The position numbers and the translations under genes were made by a program. 64,000 bases of DNA from Mycolicibacterium sp. CBMA 226. GTDB taxonomy: Bacteria; Actinomycetota; Actinomycetes; Mycobacteriales; Mycobacteriaceae. Under the pieces are notes generated by a model. That model saw only the letters and a program-made list of their open reading frames with translations, was not told the origin of the DNA and searched no databases. This document shows, in pieces, positions 62,021 through 64,000 of the stretch; within the stretch, counting starts at the first letter, position 1; each line of letters starts with the position of its first letter. The stretch covers positions 372,001-436,000 of the forward strand of contig NZ_VTGY01000013.1 of assembly GCF_009729075.1 (NCBI RefSeq), written 5' to 3'.

Positions 62021-63442
62021 TCACGCTCCGAAGACGAGGATGTGGACGGCGCCGACGAGGATGCCCAGGAGTCCGCCGTGGGCGTACAGCAGCCACGCGT
62101 CCTGCTCGATGGCCGAGTACAGCATCTCGCCGAACTTGTCGGGCGGCAGCGCGCGGAACTTCTCGGTCGCGAACGTCTCGATCTTCTTGGCCTGGGTCTT
62201 GTTGAACCCCGGGTCGTAGAGGACGCTGGGCGCGAAATCCACCAGTTTGTCGCCGGCGCCGCGCTGCAGTCCTTCGACATCGACGACACCGAACGAGTTG
62301 CGGGCGACGACGAGGTACGGGCCGAGAATACGTTCGGCCTCTTCGCCGACCGCGGACTGGATCAGCGCGCGGGTCTTGTCTGCACTGGCACCGTTCAGCA
62401 GTTCGTGCGCAAAGTTCTTGACCGTCAGGACCTGCAGCGACAACATGGTCGCCAGCTCGTGGGCGGCCTGATGCTGTCGCTTCGCGAAAAGCCCTTGTTT
62501 CCAGAGGTATTTGTAGCGTGGCTGCGGCTCCCCCGGCTCGAACACGACCTTGATCGCGATGATGTTGACGACGATGCCGATCACCGCGGCACCGCCGAGC
62601 ACCCACAGCCAGGTCGGCAGGAAGTGCAGGATCGAGTCGAGGAATCCCGGCAGGTGGATGGCGAAACCGCCATGGGCCGCAGCATGTTCGCGCGCTTCGT
62701 CGCTCGAGTAGTAGATGAGCGAGAGCCAGAGCGCTAGCAGCACACCGAACGGGAAGCCCAGTGCGCCGACACGCACCATGAAGCGCAGTTCTGGTACCGC
62801 CATGCCTTTTATGATGTCCCGCAACACTTCTGGGTTGCGACGCAGGAAGTTGACGGTCATCAGCTTGACGTTGAGCAACTGATCGATGTTCTCGCCGATC
62901 TTCGCGAAGGCGCGCTTCGAGATGGTCGGCAGCTCTGCGTCGACCGTCTGCAGCACCTCATCCTTCAACGGCTGCGGGAGTGACCGCCACATCTGCGGGT
63001 GCCGGGCCTCGATGATCTCGGTGGTCAGTCGGCCGATGTCCGGTCGCGCGGCCACCGCAATTGCTTTGGCGAGTTTGTCCGGATTGAGCTGTTCATAGAA
63101 GTCCGAAATCTTGCCTATTCGGGCTATGGACGTGTCGACGATGAGGCTTGCCATCTTCTCGGCTCGACACGGGATGAATCCCTGAAAACCCAGAATTCCG
63201 TTGGGCGCAAAGGTCGGCAGAATCTGGACCTTGCGAGGCAGAAAGGGAAATATCCGCTTCAGCCCCGGCACATAGAACCCGGTGAACCGGACGGGCGCGA
63301 ACAGCATGATGACGCCGGTCCAGTTGGTGATCAAGCCGGCGATCGCGCTGAAGATCGGCACGCTGATGATGTCGACTACGAATTTCGATTGTCCGGTGAG
63401 CTCCTCCCAATCAAGAAAGGGCCCGGAGGCGAGCGTTGTCAT
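62021..63442 (-). CDS. DUF445 family membrane protein
   Basis: A 473-residue protein with an N-terminal membrane segment (IISVPIFSAIAGLITNWTGV) and the duplicated DUF445 motif (here LTNWTGVIMLFAPVRF and later VVNIIAIKVVFEPGEPQPRY), with further hydrophobic stretches around residues 225-245, 275-300 and at the C-terminus (HGGLLGILVGAVHILVFG). The soluble middle is helical. Function is not known for the family. It sits between the DUF4393-like and Usp genes, all on one strand with short gaps, so probably one operon. Confidence 0.85.
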   Translation of the reverse strand: MTTLASGPFLDWEELTGQSKFVVDIISVPIFSAIAGLITNWTGVIMLFAPVRFTGFYVPGLKRIFPFLPRKVQILPTFAPNGILGFQGFIPCRAEKMASLIVDTSIARIGKISDFYEQLNPDKLAKAIAVAARPDIGRLTTEIIEARHPQMWRSLPQPLKDEVLQTVDAELPTISKRAFAKIGENIDQLLNVKLMTVNFLRRNPEVLRDIIKGMAVPELRFMVRVGALGFPFGVLLALWLSLIYYSSDEAREHAAAHGGFAIHLPGFLDSILHFLPTWLWVLGGAAVIGIVVNIIAIKVVFEPGEPQPRYKYLWKQGLFAKRQHQAAHELATMLSLQVLTVKNFAHELLNGASADKTRALIQSAVGEEAERILGPYLVVARNSFGVVDVEGLQRGAGDKLVDFAPSVLYDPGFNKTQAKKIETFATEKFRALPPDKFGEMLYSAIEQDAWLLYAHGGLLGILVGAVHILVFGA

Positions 63443-63471
63443 GAAATGTCCCTGGGCTTGTGGGGTCTGGT

Positions 63472-64000
63472 TCAGTGCTTGTGTTTGTGCGCGGCGGGGT
63501 CGGGCGGCCCTTTGCCGATGATCTTGTCGCCGCGCTCGTCGGTGGCCCATCCGCCGGCGTTGTAGCCCTCGGTGTCGATACACACCTCGCAGAACTGTTG
63601 ACCGAATTCCGACAGGTAGATGCTGCGGTACACGCTGATGGTCTTGGGTATCGCCTCGGTGACCTCGAGCGCCCGCGGTTGTACCTCCAGCAGCGCGTAG
63701 CGCCGGTAGTCGGCTACCGGTTCCGCCGAAAAGCGGACCAGACCAAGACGATTCAGATTCGCGAGATAGCGCTGGTCGGACTCGGGCCACCGGCAACCGG
63801 CCATGTCCGCGATCATGTTGACGCCGCTGACGAGCCGCTCCGAGCCGACCTGGAACATGGTCTTCGTCCGGATATCGATGGACGGCTGGACGCCCGCGAC
63901 AGCCAGGAAGCGCAACATCCGAACTTCGTCCGGCGCAAGCTCATTGAGGATTTGTTCGAATGCGGGATGCCGGTGCGCCTGCTGACGTGTCGGCTTCTGC
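63472..64000 (-). CDS. DUF4393 (Abi-alpha-like) protein, 5' end beyond the window
   Basis: The minus-strand frame is open to the window edge: HPAFEQILNELAPDEVRMLR, then FLAVAGVQPSIDIRTK and further to the C-terminal PPDPAAHKHKH. The sequence HPAF-x2-IL-x-x-L-x-PDE-x-x-x-L is a DUF4393 signature as I remember it. About 176 codons are visible. Abi-alpha-like proteins have been linked to phage resistance in other bacteria but no function is claimed. A His/Lys-rich tail ends the protein. It is 29 nt upstream of the DUF445 start. Confidence 0.72.
   Translation of the reverse strand, partial: QKPTRQQAHRHPAFEQILNELAPDEVRMLRFLAVAGVQPSIDIRTKTMFQVGSERLVSGVNMIADMAGCRWPESDQRYLANLNRLGLVRFSAEPVADYRRYALLEVQPRALEVTEAIPKTISVYRSIYLSEFGQQFCEVCIDTEGYNAGGWATDERGDKIIGKGPPDPAAHKHKH

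Overview
The window looks like the chromosome of a non-tuberculous, probably rapidly growing mycobacterium (Mycolicibacterium-like). Coding GC is high. From memory, positions 1-23,515 carry many markers found between Rv3393 and Rv3416 of M. tuberculosis: iunH, imuB-imuA', guaA, an Rv3405c/Rv3406-type pair, Rv3400-Rv3401, choD, guaB3, guaB2, Rv3412, rsdA, sigD, Rv3415c and whiB3. groEL1-groES, next to whiB3 in M. tuberculosis, here lies about 34 kb away at 57.4-59.4 kb. No strain was identified and no database was searched.

Layout. (1) 1-4.6 kb: nucleoside hydrolase, the Ohr/OhrR peroxide pair with a visible operator, and the imuA'-imuB mutasome operon behind a LexA-type SOS box. (2) 4.7-8.6 kb: a small lipoprotein, a sedolisin (S53) protease and a translationally coupled double-zinc-ribbon membrane protein. 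(3) 8.6-23.5 kb: purine synthesis (guaA, guaB3, guaB2), a TetR/dioxygenase divergent pair sharing a perfect 26-bp palindrome, sugar phosphate and disaccharide enzymes, cholesterol oxidase, the sigD/rsdA stress pair and whiB3. (4) 23.6-39.1 kb: a complete group 1h (actinobacterial, high-affinity) [NiFe] hydrogenase locus. It has a nickel permease and DUF6390 gene in one direction. In the other it has hypA, hypB, hhyS, hhyL, hhyE, four accessory genes including a 39-residue membrane microprotein, an endopeptidase, hypC, hypF, a second hypC, hypD and hypE. Most genes from 30.8 kb onward overlap their neighbour, so it reads as one transcription unit that makes, matures and wires a hydrogenase scavenging trace H2. 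(5) 39.1-51.1 kb: accessory metabolism and stress genes. They include a K+/H+ antiporter opposite a TrkA protein, a TetR-controlled electrophile or quinone operon (isochorismatase-like hydrolase, aldo-keto reductase, azoreductase) with two matching palindromic operators, OsmC, a ferritin-like di-iron protein, enoyl-CoA hydratase and a membrane adenylate cyclase. A 3' remnant of tag (3-methyladenine glycosylase I) sits among them.

(6) 51.1-57.4 kb: a decayed genomic island in the 3' end of groEL1. The last part of groEL1 plus its terminator is duplicated at both ends. The left copy runs into a frameshifted, truncated serine integrase of the Bxb1 type, and the groEL1 copy still carries an attB-like site. 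Inside are a gene broken by one in-frame TAG and truncated at its 3' end, an unknown membrane-anchored protein, and a lower-GC three-gene module: an alpha/beta-hydrolase fused to a long TPR array, convergent with an overlapping pair encoding a calcineurin-like phosphoesterase and an MNT-type nucleotidyltransferase. I regard this module as the best candidate for an undescribed system, possibly defence or signalling; that is inference. (7) 57.4-64 kb: groEL1-groES under a CIRCE element, a 13E12/DUF222 HNH protein, a tandem universal stress protein, a DUF445 membrane protein and the 3' part of a DUF4393 gene. No tRNA, rRNA, CRISPR array or intact insertion sequence was seen.
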